Shown: piece after piece, positions 1 to 8,913 of the stretch
How positions within the stretch are numbered: position 1 is the first letter of the stretch
How the letters are laid out: each line of letters begins with the position of its first letter
Assembly: GCF_014699075.1 (NCBI RefSeq)
Contig: NZ_JACXAB010000008.1
Span: forward strand, 1 to 64,000
Direction: 5' to 3'
Source: Microvirga sp.
GTDB taxonomy: Bacteria > Pseudomonadota > Alphaproteobacteria > Rhizobiales > Beijerinckiaceae
Length of the DNA stretch: 64,000 bases
The notes under the pieces: model-generated
What the model saw: only the letters and a program-made list of their open reading frames with translations
Databases searched by the model: none
What the model was told of the DNA's origin: nothing
Made by a program: the position numbers and the translations under genes

Positions 1-88
1 GAACACCCTAGCCCGCTGGCCTGAGCGACATCCAGATGAGCCGAAGTCGGACTCTTCTGTATGATTTCATCCACTAGATAGTGCTGGC

Positions 89-1447
89 TTGATAGATCCA
101 TTCTTGAATGTTGATTCTCCTCTGTTCATAGACCCAATCTTGTTAGAAAAATCCAATATTCCGATTATTAAAACCGAGGCATATGAAGTATTTAGAACAC
201 ATTTCTCAAGAATTATCAGATTACTTCTTATTTCAAAGAAAGAAGGAGACGCTCCATGGCGTGCAGCTCGACAACAGCTGAATCTTCGCGAGCCTCCTGA
301 AAACGGCCTAGGATATGGGAGTGGTGATAGACCAGGAACTTCCCGCCCTGATACAATTCGGGAAACCATACTTCGAACTACAAAGGAGATTATTGAACTC
401 GGCGCTAGCGATCCCGAAATGATTTCTTTGATAGGATTCTCTGAAGAAAACGTGGGTCCAGACACTATCAGTGATTTTACCACACGAGTTATAGCTCCTC
501 AGCTAGCTCTTATTACGCATAATCTCTGTAAAGAGGCTAGTATTCCGACAAAGATATCAGCTCTAACGTCCGATATTGCTTTACCGCATTACAAAAATAC
601 TAAGGGGCAAGAGAGAGCTATTATGCTTGTTCCCCGTGATATTGTCCGCGAGTTGCCTGCTGCAAATAGCTGGTCGGATATTGAACAAGCTGCCAATGCC
701 AATGCAGCGATACGAGCTAGAGTTAACGCTTTTCTCGCAGGTATCGTTAAGCCAACGGTGTCAGATAGAAAAGCCGCAGTACGTTTTGCCACTTTAGAAT
801 CTGCTCAACTCTTTGAATTATTTATCGCCGCAGTCAAAGAACATTCAACTTACTACGATCCAAATCACGATGCACTTGGTTATTACAAGCTGAAGGATAT
901 CATATCCAGTGATAAATATACTTTTAAGAGCACAAGAACTTATAATTTGAGCGAAGGAGTTCAGGAAGTAAGAAATGTAGTCACCGATACTATAAAAATG
1001 TTCAAGCATCATGTTGAAAATGGAAATTTGTGGGAAGAACTTTAAATTAATGGCAAGCCGAAAAAAGAAAGGGCGGCACAGTTAATCTATTTCGCTATTT
1101 CAGATTGTTTTTGCATGGCCAATAATGTTGATCTATCACCAGAAGCAAATATGGGAGGTGGACCTATCGACTTTAAATATTCTAAAGGATACAACGCAAG
1201 AATTCTTGTTGAAATGAAGAGATCTTCGGGGACAGTTGTGCATGGATATGAGAAACAACTAGAAATCTACAAAGACGCATCTCGCACTAATCATGGTATT
1301 TTCGTCGTAATTAATTATGGCGACATTGGAAATAAGCTTACTTCAATCCAGCGCATACGTGCAGATCGTATCAAAGCAGGAAAACCAGCTTCTGATATAG
1401 TAGTCATTGATGCTACCCCGAAACTGTCTGCGAGTAAGCGGCACTAA
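89..1447 (+). pseudogene. Broken gene: conserved N-terminal region plus C-terminal PD-(D/E)xK nuclease domain, interrupted by TAA
   Basis: Two open stretches (89-1045, 318 codons, TTG start; 1115-1447, 110 codons) lie in the same frame and are separated only by one TAA at 1043-1045. The bases between them translate in frame without another stop and join smoothly. The downstream part carries a nuclease-like signature: GGPIDF, about a dozen residues, then VEMKRS, followed by a Q..Y helix (EKQLEIYKDA); this is the PD-(D/E)xK arrangement with the D and E-x-K residues present. The upstream part has FIDPILL, LGYGSG and VGPDTISDFTT, which I recall from uncharacterised proteins of this build. Base composition is far more AT-rich than the rest of the window, suggesting acquired DNA. 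Similarity also seems to extend upstream of the TTG, so a second lesion near 62-77 is possible. Role in defence is inference only. Confidence 0.7.
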
Positions 1448-1493
1448 TTCTTCTAAACATTGGCGGTGACAACGACGGGACGAATACCCTCCC

Positions 1494-1584
1494 CGTCATC
1501 CCCGGACTTGTTCCGGGGATCCACGTCTTTTCTCTTCTGCGGTTCCTGAAGACGTGGATGGCCGGAACAAGTCCGGCCATGACG
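1494..1584. repeat. Dispersed palindromic repeat, type I
   Basis: Two GC-rich palindromic halves face each other: CATCCCCGGACTTGTTCCGG at the left and GGCCGGAACAAGTCCGGCC at the right, bounded by CGTCAT and ATGACG and joined by a complementary CCACGTCTT / AAGACGTGG stem. Similar elements recur at nine other places in this window, always between or at the ends of genes. A more decayed relative follows at about 1601-1655. The rest of 1448-1733 shows no gene. Confidence 0.85.
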
Positions 1585-1733
1585 ACAGCGAGGTTTGTGA
1601 GAGCCGGTGAAACGCGGATGGCCGTAAACCAAATGCAGCCATGACGGCGAGGTGCGGGATGCATCTGATTGGGCGTTCTCGCGAACGGCTGCTCCACGGA
1701 AGGCGCCCGATGCGGGCGCCCTCCCCACCCCGC

Positions 1734-2579
1734 CTACCGCGTGATCACCACCTCGAGATATTCGCTCGGCACCACCATGGTGTCGTCGCCTGAGCGGTTG
1801 AACTCGGAGATGAGCCAGAGCAGGTCCTTGCGCAGGGCTTCCTGGGCTTCGGGCTGCAGGGCCGCGAAGGTTTTGAGCACCGGGCCGTAGAAGGTCTTGA
1901 ACACCTCGAGGCAATGCTCGGGTGAGCGGTAGCGGAACACGAAGTGCTTGCGGCGCGCCTGGATGGCGGTGACGCCGTGGCCGAACAGGTGGTCGAGGTG
2001 CTCGCGCTGGCCCCACAGGGAGGGCGGGCGGATGCCGGCCGGCGGGGGCATGTGCCGGCCGATGGTCTTGAACATCTGGCCGATGAAGCCGTCGGGCGTC
2101 CAGTTCGCGAGGCCGATCTTGCCGCCCCGCCGGCACACGCGCAGCAGCTCGGCGGCGGCGCGCTCCTGGTCGGGGGTGAACATCACGCCGAAGGTGGACA
2201 CGACCGCGTCGAAGCTTCCATTGGCGAACGGCAGAGCCTCGGCGTCCGCCTCCCGGATGGTGATCGGAAGACGCTCGGCCTCGGCCCTCTCCCGGGCGCG
2301 GACGAGGAGGGCCGGCACGTAATCGGTGGCGACCACGTCGCACCAGCGGCGGGCGGCGGCGAGCGACACGTTGCCGTTGCCGGCCGCCACATCGAGCACG
2401 CGCTGGCCGGCGCGCAGATCGAGGGCTTCGCACAGCTCCTCGCCGACGATCTGAAGGGTCGTTCCCACGACTGCGTAATCGCCCGACGACCACGCGCCCT
2501 GCTGGCGGGTCTTGATGGCGGCGAGGTCCGGTTGGACGGGTTGGGTTTCGTGGTTTATCGTGACAGCGGCATCAGCCAT
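1734..2579 (-). CDS. Class I SAM-dependent methyltransferase
   Basis: A 281-residue protein with a Rossmann-type methyltransferase core. Motif I is VLDVAAGNGN at residues 61-70, an acidic residue that would bind the SAM ribose follows in VVATDYVP (about 83-90), and the post-I region EADAEALPF...FDAVVSTFGVMF is typical of UbiE/Methyltransf_11 enzymes. The substrate cannot be told from sequence. The gene is divergent from the SARP-like regulator at 2670, with 90 bp between the starts; that pairing suggests the regulator controls it. Start chosen at the ATG of MADAAVTINHE; stop is TAG. Confidence 0.88.
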   Translation of the reverse strand: MADAAVTINHETQPVQPDLAAIKTRQQGAWSSGDYAVVGTTLQIVGEELCEALDLRAGQRVLDVAAGNGNVSLAAARRWCDVVATDYVPALLVRARERAEAERLPITIREADAEALPFANGSFDAVVSTFGVMFTPDQERAAAELLRVCRRGGKIGLANWTPDGFIGQMFKTIGRHMPPPAGIRPPSLWGQREHLDHLFGHGVTAIQARRKHFVFRYRSPEHCLEVFKTFYGPVLKTFAALQPEAQEALRKDLLWLISEFNRSGDDTMVVPSEYLEVVITR

Positions 2580-2669
2580 GACGGCCTCCCTTGGGGTGGA
2601 TGGGCCCGCCCTTCGGCTTTCATCGCGCTTCAGACGCTTGGCCCATGGTTAAGACCGTAGCAGCCACAC

Positions 2670-4724
2670 GTGGAGGTGAACGTGGGAGGCAGCGTGGGTT
2701 CGGCCGTGGAAACCGCCGACACCGCAGACCCAGGCGGCGCTGCGCCCGTCACCGTGCGGATGCTCGGGCCGCTCACCATCCTGCGCGGCGATGCCTCGGT
2801 CGCGCTGCCGGCCTCGCGCAAGGTGCGCGCGCTGTTCGCCTATCTCGCTCTTGCGCCCCATGCCGCCACGCGCAGCCATCTCTGCGAGTTGCTCTGGGAC
2901 GTGCCGAACGATCCGCGCGGCGAGCTGCGCTGGTGCTTGAGCAAGATCCGCCGTCTCATCGGCGAGGCCAGCCGGATCGGGACGGAGGGCGACACGGTGA
3001 GCCTCGACCTCCAGGGCTGCCATGTGGATGCGCTGCAGCTCGATGGACTCGCCCGGCAGGGCATCGCGGTGCAGTCGTTGCCGGCCCTGTGCCGCATGGC
3101 CGACGGGTTCGCCGGCGAGTTTCTCGACGGCTTCACGCTGGACCGCAGCCCCGCCTTCAATGCCTGGCTCGTGGCGCAGCGGCGCCATTATCGCGGCCTC
3201 CAGACCCGGGTGCTGGAGCATCTGGCCGATCACCTGAGCGAGGCCGAGGCCGGGCGCTATCTCGAACGCTGGGCGGCGCTCTGTCCTCTCGACGATCGCG
3301 TCCATGCGCGGCTGCTGCGCATGCTGGCCCGCCAGCAGCGCGTGCAGGAAGGCAGGAGCCACCTCGACGCGGTCATCCGGCTGTTCGCCCAGGAGGGACT
3401 CAGCAGCGCGGCCCTGCGCGAGGTGTGGCGGGAGGCGATCATGCAGCCCCCTCGCCCGGCCCCGGCCCGGCCGATCCTTGTTGCCGACAGCACGCCGCCA
3501 GCGGCAGCCGACGAGGCTCCGGCGACACCGCAGCACGGCTCCATTGCGGTCATGCCCTTCGCGGACGAATCCGGCGCGCCACGTCTGCGCGGCGGCGTGG
3601 CGGATGCGCTCGTGCACGACGTGATCACGCGGCTCGCCAAGCTGCGCAGCCTCTTCGTGATCTCTCAAGGGTCGACCTTCGCGCTGCACGACAGGAACAT
3701 CGCGCCGGACGAGGCCGGGCGTCTGCTCAACGTGGATTACGTGGTCAGCGGCTCGATCCGCCGCAGCCCGGGCCGTTTGGCCGTGCAGGTGGAGCTCGCC
3801 GAGGTGCGCACGGGGCGGATCGTCTGGGCGGACATCCTCAGCCATTCCATCGACGATGCGTTTCTGGTGCTCGACGAGATCGGCAACCGGATCGTGGCAA
3901 CGGTGGCGAGCGAGATCGAGACGGTGGAGCGCAACCGCGCCATCCTGAAGCCGCCGAACTCCCTCGACGCCTGGGAGGCGCATCATCGCGGCCTCTGGCA
4001 CATGTACCGGTTCAACAAGCAGGACAACGATGCGGCGCAACACTTCTTTGCGCAGGCGCTCAGCATCGACCCGACTTTTGCGCGCGCCTATGCGGGCCTG
4101 TCCTTCACGCATTTCCAGAACGCCTTCCAGGGCTGGACCGAACGGCGCTCGGAGGTCGACCATGCGTTCAGGGCCGCCGGCCAGGGGCTGATGATCGACG
4201 ACCGCGACCCGGCCGGTCATCTGGCCATGGGCCGCGCCCTGTGGCTGCGCGGAAGCTACGACCAGACCCTGCGCGAGCTGGAGACGAGCGTGGACCTCTC
4301 GCCCAACTTCGCCATGGGCCATTACACCCTGGGCTTCGTCCACTCGCAGGCGGGCGATCCGGACACGGCGATTGCGGCCACTGACCAGTCGCGCCGCTTG
4401 AGCCCCTACGATCCGCTGCTGTTCGGCATGCTCGGCTCCCGCGCCATGGCGCTCATCCGCCTGGGGCGGTTCGACGAGGCGGCGGCCGCAGGCGTGACCG
4501 CGGCGAGCCGGCCGAACGCGCATGCCCATATCGCGGCGATTGCGGCGCTCGCCCTGTCGTTCGCCGGGCGCTTGGATGAGGCGCGCAACATGCTCGCGGG
4601 CATCCGCACCACCCTGCCCGGCTACGGGTTGCGCCATTTCCTGAGCGCCATGCAGCTCGGACCGGACGACCAAGCCCTGTTCCGTGAGGCCGCGCGACGG
4701 ATCGGCATGGATGATGGACAGTAA
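2670..4724 (+). CDS. SARP-type regulator with BTAD, TolB-like and TPR domains
   Basis: A 684-residue multidomain protein with a GTG start. Residues about 27-105 form an OmpR/SARP winged helix (VRMLGPLTILRGD...VRALFAYLAL). Residues about 110-265 are a BTAD-type helical repeat domain. A linker rich in Pro and Ala leads to a TolB/FlgO-like segment starting SIAVMPFADESG at about residue 291, with GVADALVHDVITRL and VDYVVSGSIRR. The C-terminal 250 residues are tetratricopeptide repeats. This layout is known from alphaproteobacterial regulators that sit beside methyltransferase genes. The ligand or signal is unknown. No membrane segment is apparent, so it is predicted to be cytoplasmic and DNA-binding. 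Confidence 0.85.
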   Translation: MEVNVGGSVGSAVETADTADPGGAAPVTVRMLGPLTILRGDASVALPASRKVRALFAYLALAPHAATRSHLCELLWDVPNDPRGELRWCLSKIRRLIGEASRIGTEGDTVSLDLQGCHVDALQLDGLARQGIAVQSLPALCRMADGFAGEFLDGFTLDRSPAFNAWLVAQRRHYRGLQTRVLEHLADHLSEAEAGRYLERWAALCPLDDRVHARLLRMLARQQRVQEGRSHLDAVIRLFAQEGLSSAALREVWREAIMQPPRPAPARPILVADSTPPAAADEAPATPQHGSIAVMPFADESGAPRLRGGVADALVHDVITRLAKLRSLFVISQGSTFALHDRNIAPDEAGRLLNVDYVVSGSIRRSPGRLAVQVELAEVRTGRIVWADILSHSIDDAFLVLDEIGNRIVATVASEIETVERNRAILKPPNSLDAWEAHHRGLWHMYRFNKQDNDAAQHFFAQALSIDPTFARAYAGLSFTHFQNAFQGWTERRSEVDHAFRAAGQGLMIDDRDPAGHLAMGRALWLRGSYDQTLRELETSVDLSPNFAMGHYTLGFVHSQAGDPDTAIAATDQSRRLSPYDPLLFGMLGSRAMALIRLGRFDEAAAAGVTAASRPNAHAHIAAIAALALSFAGRLDEARNMLAGIRTTLPGYGLRHFLSAMQLGPDDQALFREAARRIGMDDGQ

Positions 4725-4752
4725 CGGCTTCCTTCGCTTTCCGCTTCACTGA

Positions 4753-5014
4753 CCTCATCCTGAGGAGCAGCGCAGCTGCGTCTCGAAGGATCTTCCACTG
4801 CTCTCTGGAGCCTCCTTCGAGACGGCGCTTCGCGCCTCCTCAGAGACTGGCTCACAAAGGACCGGCAGCGCTCCTGACGTCATCACCGGCCTTGTGCCGG
4901 TGATCTCGGTGGCTTGAAGCGCAGAGCTTTTCCGCATCGAGATGGCCGGGACGAGCCCGGCCATGACGGAAACCGAGACGTGTTCCTCTTTATGAGCCAG
5001 CCTCTCAGGATGAG
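4753..5014. repeat. Composite palindromic repeat: type I element nested in type II arms
   Basis: Left arm CCTCATCCTGAGGAG with GTCTCGAAGGA and TCCTTCGAGAC marks a type II element beginning at 4753. A complete type I element occupies about 4878-4967 (CATCACCGGCCTTGTGCCGG ... GGCCGGGACGAGCCCGGCC). On both sides of it lies a longer inverted repeat, AGACTGGCTCACAAAG at 4844-4859 and its near-complement at 4988-5003, and the right end CTCTCAGGATGAGG closes the type II arm at 5014. So one repeat family sits inside another. A type I-like half continues at about 5043-5073. Nothing else was seen in 4725-5084. Confidence 0.8.
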
Positions 5015-5084
5015 GCAGAGGGAGACGCAATGGATGAAGACATGGATGGCTGCAACAAGTGCGGCCATGACGATGAGGGTTTCT

Positions 5085-6497
5085 TCACTGCGCCGCCAAG
5101 CGCATCGCGTTTCCGAGCACCGCGAACACCCGATTATCCGTGCATTGGGCCACGTTGAAGCGCATGTAGCTTCTGGCCATCTGCGCCGGGCTGAACACGT
5201 TGCCGGGAGCGAGCACCACGTCCTCGTTCAGCGCGTGGCGCGCGACAACGGCAGCGTCGAGATTGTCGGGCAGGCGGCACCAGAGGAGCATGCCGGCTTT
5301 CGGCACGATCCAGGGCGTGATGCCCAGCGCCTGAAGGCGCGGGATGACGGATGCCATGGCCTTCGCAAGCCGCGTGCGCAAGGAGTCCAGGTGCTTGCGA
5401 TAGCCGCTGCTGCCAAGAACACCGAGGACCAGCTCTTCCGCGAGGCGGTTGCTGGAGAAGCCCGTGGCGATCCTCAAGTCAGTGAGCTTGTCGATCCAGT
5501 CCGGCCGCGCGGCGATGTAGCCGCAGCGGAACGAGGCCGAGAGGGTTTTCGAGAAGCTGCCGATGCGCACAACGCGGTCCAGGCCGTCGAGAGCAGCGAG
5601 ACGCGGTGCGGCGTCGTGCTCGAAATCGGCAAAGATGTCGTCCTCGACGACCGTGAGGCCGTGCTGCTCGGAGAGCTTGAGCAGGCGGTGCGCGGTCACG
5701 GTGGAGAGCGTAGCTCCCGTCGGGTTGTGCAGGCCGGAATTGGTGATGTAGAGGCGCGGCTTGTGCTCAGCGAGCGCCTGCGCGAAGGCGCCGAGATCGG
5801 GGCCTGTCGGGGTCATCGGCACGCCGACCACCGTCACCTGGTGCGCCCGCAGCAGGGCCAGGAAGTTGAAGTAGCAGGGGTCATCCACCAGCACCGTGTC
5901 GCCGGGCTGGACCAGCAGCCGGCACACGAGGTCGATGGCCTGCGTGCCGGAATCCGTCAGCAGGATCCGGTCGAATGCTGCCTCGACACCCTGCTCTGCC
6001 AGCCGCCGCGAGAGAAAGCCGCGCAAGGCGGGAAGTCCCAGGGGCGTGCCGTAATCGGTGAGGCCCGTCGCGTCCTTCGTGCGCGCCAAACCGCGCAGGG
6101 CGCGGCGGATCTCGTCCTCGGGCATCCAGGAATCCGGCAGCCAGCCGCAGCCGGGTTTCAGCACCGCCCCTCGCGCCTCCAGGGATTGCCGCGAGACCCA
6201 GAACGGATCCACCGCCCGGTCGAGGCGCGGGGCGAGCTCGGCCAGCGACAGGGGCGCCAGCTTCGCCGCGCTGTAGAAGCCGGAGCCCGGCCGGGAGCGG
6301 ATGACGCCTTCGGCCGCCAGCCTGTCATAGGCCTCCACCACGGTTGATTTCGACACCTGCATGGTTTGGGCGAGCGCGCGGATAGACGGCAGCTTGCCGC
6401 CCGGCGTCAGCGCACGGCTGGCAATCCGGTGGCGGACCGCCGCCATGACCTGCTCGACGAGGGTGCCGTCGTGTTTGGTAAGGGTGAGATCGTCCAC
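5085..6497 (-). CDS. MocR-family (PdxR-like) transcriptional regulator with aminotransferase-like domain
   Basis: A 470-residue protein with an N-terminal GntR winged helix (VMAAVRHRIASRALTPGGKLPSIRALAQ..., residues about 12-75) and a class I aminotransferase-fold domain. The PLP-binding lysine is K317 in the motif SFSKTLSASFRCGY. MocR regulators sense PLP or an amine-PLP adduct and usually control a divergent gene; here that is the EamA exporter 104 bp away. The GTG start at 6497 places the winged helix at the expected distance. Which amine or vitamin it senses cannot be read from the sequence. Confidence 0.88.
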   Translation of the reverse strand: MDDLTLTKHDGTLVEQVMAAVRHRIASRALTPGGKLPSIRALAQTMQVSKSTVVEAYDRLAAEGVIRSRPGSGFYSAAKLAPLSLAELAPRLDRAVDPFWVSRQSLEARGAVLKPGCGWLPDSWMPEDEIRRALRGLARTKDATGLTDYGTPLGLPALRGFLSRRLAEQGVEAAFDRILLTDSGTQAIDLVCRLLVQPGDTVLVDDPCYFNFLALLRAHQVTVVGVPMTPTGPDLGAFAQALAEHKPRLYITNSGLHNPTGATLSTVTAHRLLKLSEQHGLTVVEDDIFADFEHDAAPRLAALDGLDRVVRIGSFSKTLSASFRCGYIAARPDWIDKLTDLRIATGFSSNRLAEELVLGVLGSSGYRKHLDSLRTRLAKAMASVIPRLQALGITPWIVPKAGMLLWCRLPDNLDAAVVARHALNEDVVLAPGNVFSPAQMARSYMRFNVAQCTDNRVFAVLGNAMRLAAQ

Positions 6498-6519
6498 TGT
6501 ACCGCCCGTCGTTCCATGA

Positions 6520-6540
6520 CAGTTCGGCTCAACCGTACTG
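6520..6540. promoter_or_regulatory. Inverted repeat in the MocR/EamA divergent promoter region
   Basis: CAGTTCGG at 6520-6527 and CCGTACTG at 6533-6540 form an 8-bp inverted repeat with one mismatch and a 5-bp spacer. A related half-site, CTGTACCG, lies at 6497-6504, at the start of the MocR gene. MocR proteins bind repeated half-sites in the divergent promoter region, so this is a candidate operator. This assignment is inference. Confidence 0.4.
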
Positions 6541-6601
6541 CACCGTCCCTGGAAATGCCATGCCGCTCGGGCTGAGATCGCGACGCGGCGGAGGATGGTG
6601 C

Positions 6602-7531
6602 ATGGACAGGACGACCGAAGGGTGGATCAGCGGCTTTCTCGGGGTGCTGATCTTCAGCGGCTCGCTGCCGGCAACCCGTATCGCCGTGCTCGACATCGAC
6701 CCGCTGTTCCTGACCCTGGCCCGGGCCACGATCGCCGGGCTTCTGGGCGCGGCGCTGCTCGTCGCGTTGCGCGAGAAGCGGCCCGCGACGAGCGACCTCC
6801 TGCCGCTCGCCATCGTGTCGCTGGGCGTGGTGGTGGGCTTTCCGCTGCTGACAGCGCTCGCCCTGCAGCACATCACCTCGGCCCAATCCATCTGCTTCGT
6901 GGGCCTGCTGCCGCTGGCAACGGCTGTGTTCGGCATCCTGCGCGGCGGCGAGCGGCCGAGGGCCGCCTTCTGGATCTTCTCCGGACTCGGTGGCGCCCTG
7001 GTGGCGGGCTTCGCCCTGGTCCAGGGAGGCGGGGCCTCCCCGGTCGGCAGTCTTCTCATGATCGGTGCGATCCTGGCGTGCGGGCTCGGCTATGCGGAGG
7101 GCGCGAAGCTCTCGCGCCGCTTGGGCGGCTGGCAGGTGATCTCCTGGGCGCTCGTTCTCTCCCTGCCGCTCACGGCTGGCCTGATGCTGTTCAACCTTCC
7201 CGCCTCCTGGAGCGGGATCGGCGTCCCTGCTTGGCTTTCGCTGGCTTACGTATCCCTGTTCTCGATGCTGATCGGCTTCGTGTTCTGGTATCGCGGCCTG
7301 GCGCTCGGCGGCATCGCGGGCGTGTCGCAGCTCCAGCTGCTCCAGCCCTTCTTCGGGCTGATGCTGGCCGCTTTGCTTCTCAATGAGGCCGTCGGCTGGG
7401 GCATGGTCGCCGTCAACGTCGCGGTGATCGCCTGCGTGGCCGGGGCGAAGCGTTTCGCCTCGGATCCGCGGGGGCAAGCGCTGGCGGGAGACGCTGCAAG
7501 AGGTGGATGGCCGGAACAAGTCCGGCCATGA
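6602..7531 (+). CDS. EamA/DMT-family inner-membrane transporter
   Basis: A 309-residue protein with about ten hydrophobic helices and two EamA halves, for example ISGFLGVLIFSGSLPATRIAV near the start and PFFGLMLAALLLNEAVG near the end. The family exports amino acids and other small metabolites. The ATG at 6602 is chosen over an upstream ATG at 6560 because GGAGG stands at the right distance before it. Its divergent MocR neighbour probably controls it. The last ten residues (RGGWPEQVRP) and the stop codon are supplied by half of a dispersed palindromic repeat, so the C-terminus appears to have been altered by repeat arrival. Confidence 0.88.
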   Translation: MDRTTEGWISGFLGVLIFSGSLPATRIAVLDIDPLFLTLARATIAGLLGAALLVALREKRPATSDLLPLAIVSLGVVVGFPLLTALALQHITSAQSICFVGLLPLATAVFGILRGGERPRAAFWIFSGLGGALVAGFALVQGGGASPVGSLLMIGAILACGLGYAEGAKLSRRLGGWQVISWALVLSLPLTAGLMLFNLPASWSGIGVPAWLSLAYVSLFSMLIGFVFWYRGLALGGIAGVSQLQLLQPFFGLMLAALLLNEAVGWGMVAVNVAVIACVAGAKRFASDPRGQALAGDAARGGWPEQVRP

Positions 7532-7533
7532 CG
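7504..7533. repeat. Half of a type I palindromic repeat overlapping the end of the EamA gene
   Basis: The core GGCCGGAACAAGTCCGGCC with the ATGACG end matches the right half of the type I element at 1494-1584. Its first part is read as the C-terminus of the EamA transporter and contains that gene's TGA. Confidence 0.75.
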
Positions 7534-7553
7534 ATGGAGGCGCTGAGGTTTCT

Positions 7554-8900
7554 CTAAGACCTCTTGTCCTTGTCGAACGGGTTCGACCCCATGCGCAGGG
7601 ACACGCGGATGGGTGTGCCCGGCAGGTCGAAGGCTTCGCGGATGCTGTTGACGAGGTAGCGGGTGTAGCTCTTCGGCAGGGCATCGAGCTGGTTGCCGAA
7701 GATGGCGAAGTGCGGCGGGCGCGCCTTGATCTGCGTCATGTAGCGGATCTTGATCCGGCGGCCGGAGACGGCCGGCGGCGGGTTGGCGTCGATGGCTTCG
7801 GAGAGCCACTGGTTGAGCCGCGCGGTCGAGATGCGGGTGTTCCACTTCTCGTAGACGTGCAGCACCGCCTTCATGAGCGGATCGATGCCGCTGCCGGCAA
7901 GGCCCGACAGGGGAACGACCGGAGCGCCGCGCACCTGCGGCAGCAGGCGGGTGGCCTTCTCCTTCAGGTCCGCGAGCAGGCCCTTCTGGTCGGCCACGAG
8001 GTCCCACTTGTTGAGGCCGATCACGAGGGCGCGGCCCTCCTGCTCCACCAGGTCGACGATGGTCAGGTCCTGCTTCTCGAACGGGATCGTGGCGTCGAGC
8101 AGGATGACCACCACTTCGGCGAAGCGCACGGCGCGCAGGGCATCGGCCACGGAGAGCTTTTCGAGCTTGTCCTCGACCCGGGCGCGCTTTCTGATGCCCG
8201 CGGTGTCGAACAGCTTGATCGATTTCCCACGCCATTCCCAATCGAGCGAGATGGAGTCGCGGGTGATGCCGGCCTCGGGGCCGGTGAGCATGCGGTCCTC
8301 GCCCACCATGCGGTTGATCAGCGTGGACTTGCCCGCATTGGGCCGCCCGACGATGGCCACCTGCAGGGGCTTGTTCGGGTCGTCCTCGTCCTCCACCTCG
8401 TCCGGATGGGGGAAGTGAGGCATCAGGGCTTCGAACAGGTCGGCCATGCCCTCGCCGTGCTCGGCGGAGAGCGGCACGGGATCGCCGAGGCCCAGCGAGA
8501 AGGCGTCGTAGGCGCCCGCCATGCCGCTGGAGCCCTCGGCCTTGTTGGCGATGAGGATCACGGGCTTGCCGGAGCGGCGCACCATCTCGGCGAAGGGCCG
8601 GTCGGCGGGCAGAACGCCCGCACGCGCGTCGATCACGAAGAGGATCACGTCGGCATCCACGATAGCAGCCTCGGTCTGGGCGCGCATGCGGCCGAGCAGC
8701 GACTCTTCCGTCGCCTCTTCCAGGCCGGCCGTATCGATGATGCGGAATTCGAGATCGCCGAGGCGCGCCTCGCCCTCGCGGCGGTCGCGGGTCACGCCGG
8801 GGCGGTCGTCCACGAGCGCCAGCTTCTTGCCGACGAGACGGTTGAACAGAGTCGATTTGCCGACATTCGGCCGCCCGACAATGGCGACGGTGGGCGTCAT
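7554..8900 (-). CDS. der: Ribosome-assembly GTPase Der (EngA)
   Basis: A 448-residue protein with two GTPase domains in tandem followed by a KH-like domain, the layout found only in Der. The first P-loop is GRPNVGKST within the first 20 residues and the second is GRPNAGKST near residue 195; NKAE and NKWD are the G4 motifs. Der acts in 50S subunit assembly. The start is set at [12 protein letters not shown] because this gives the normal distance to the P-loop; a longer reading would add 22 residues without similarity. It follows the TPR membrane protein gene by 13 bp, so the two are probably co-transcribed. Confidence 0.95.
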   Translation of the reverse strand: MTPTVAIVGRPNVGKSTLFNRLVGKKLALVDDRPGVTRDRREGEARLGDLEFRIIDTAGLEEATEESLLGRMRAQTEAAIVDADVILFVIDARAGVLPADRPFAEMVRRSGKPVILIANKAEGSSGMAGAYDAFSLGLGDPVPLSAEHGEGMADLFEALMPHFPHPDEVEDEDDPNKPLQVAIVGRPNAGKSTLINRMVGEDRMLTGPEAGITRDSISLDWEWRGKSIKLFDTAGIRKRARVEDKLEKLSVADALRAVRFAEVVVILLDATIPFEKQDLTIVDLVEQEGRALVIGLNKWDLVADQKGLLADLKEKATRLLPQVRGAPVVPLSGLAGSGIDPLMKAVLHVYEKWNTRISTARLNQWLSEAIDANPPPAVSGRRIKIRYMTQIKARPPHFAIFGNQLDALPKSYTRYLVNSIREAFDLPGTPIRVSLRMGSNPFDKDKRS

Positions 8901-8913
8901 GTCTTGTCCTATC

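Noticed and set aside
1413-1697. Small open frame reading out of the type I repeat (GLVPAIHVFRNRR-like)
   Set aside because: Translation of the palindromic repeat; the same peptide appears at every repeat copy.
2649-4673. Minus-strand and frame-shifted open frames over the SARP-like regulator
   Set aside because: The regulator has clear domains in its own frame; the others are compositional shadows.
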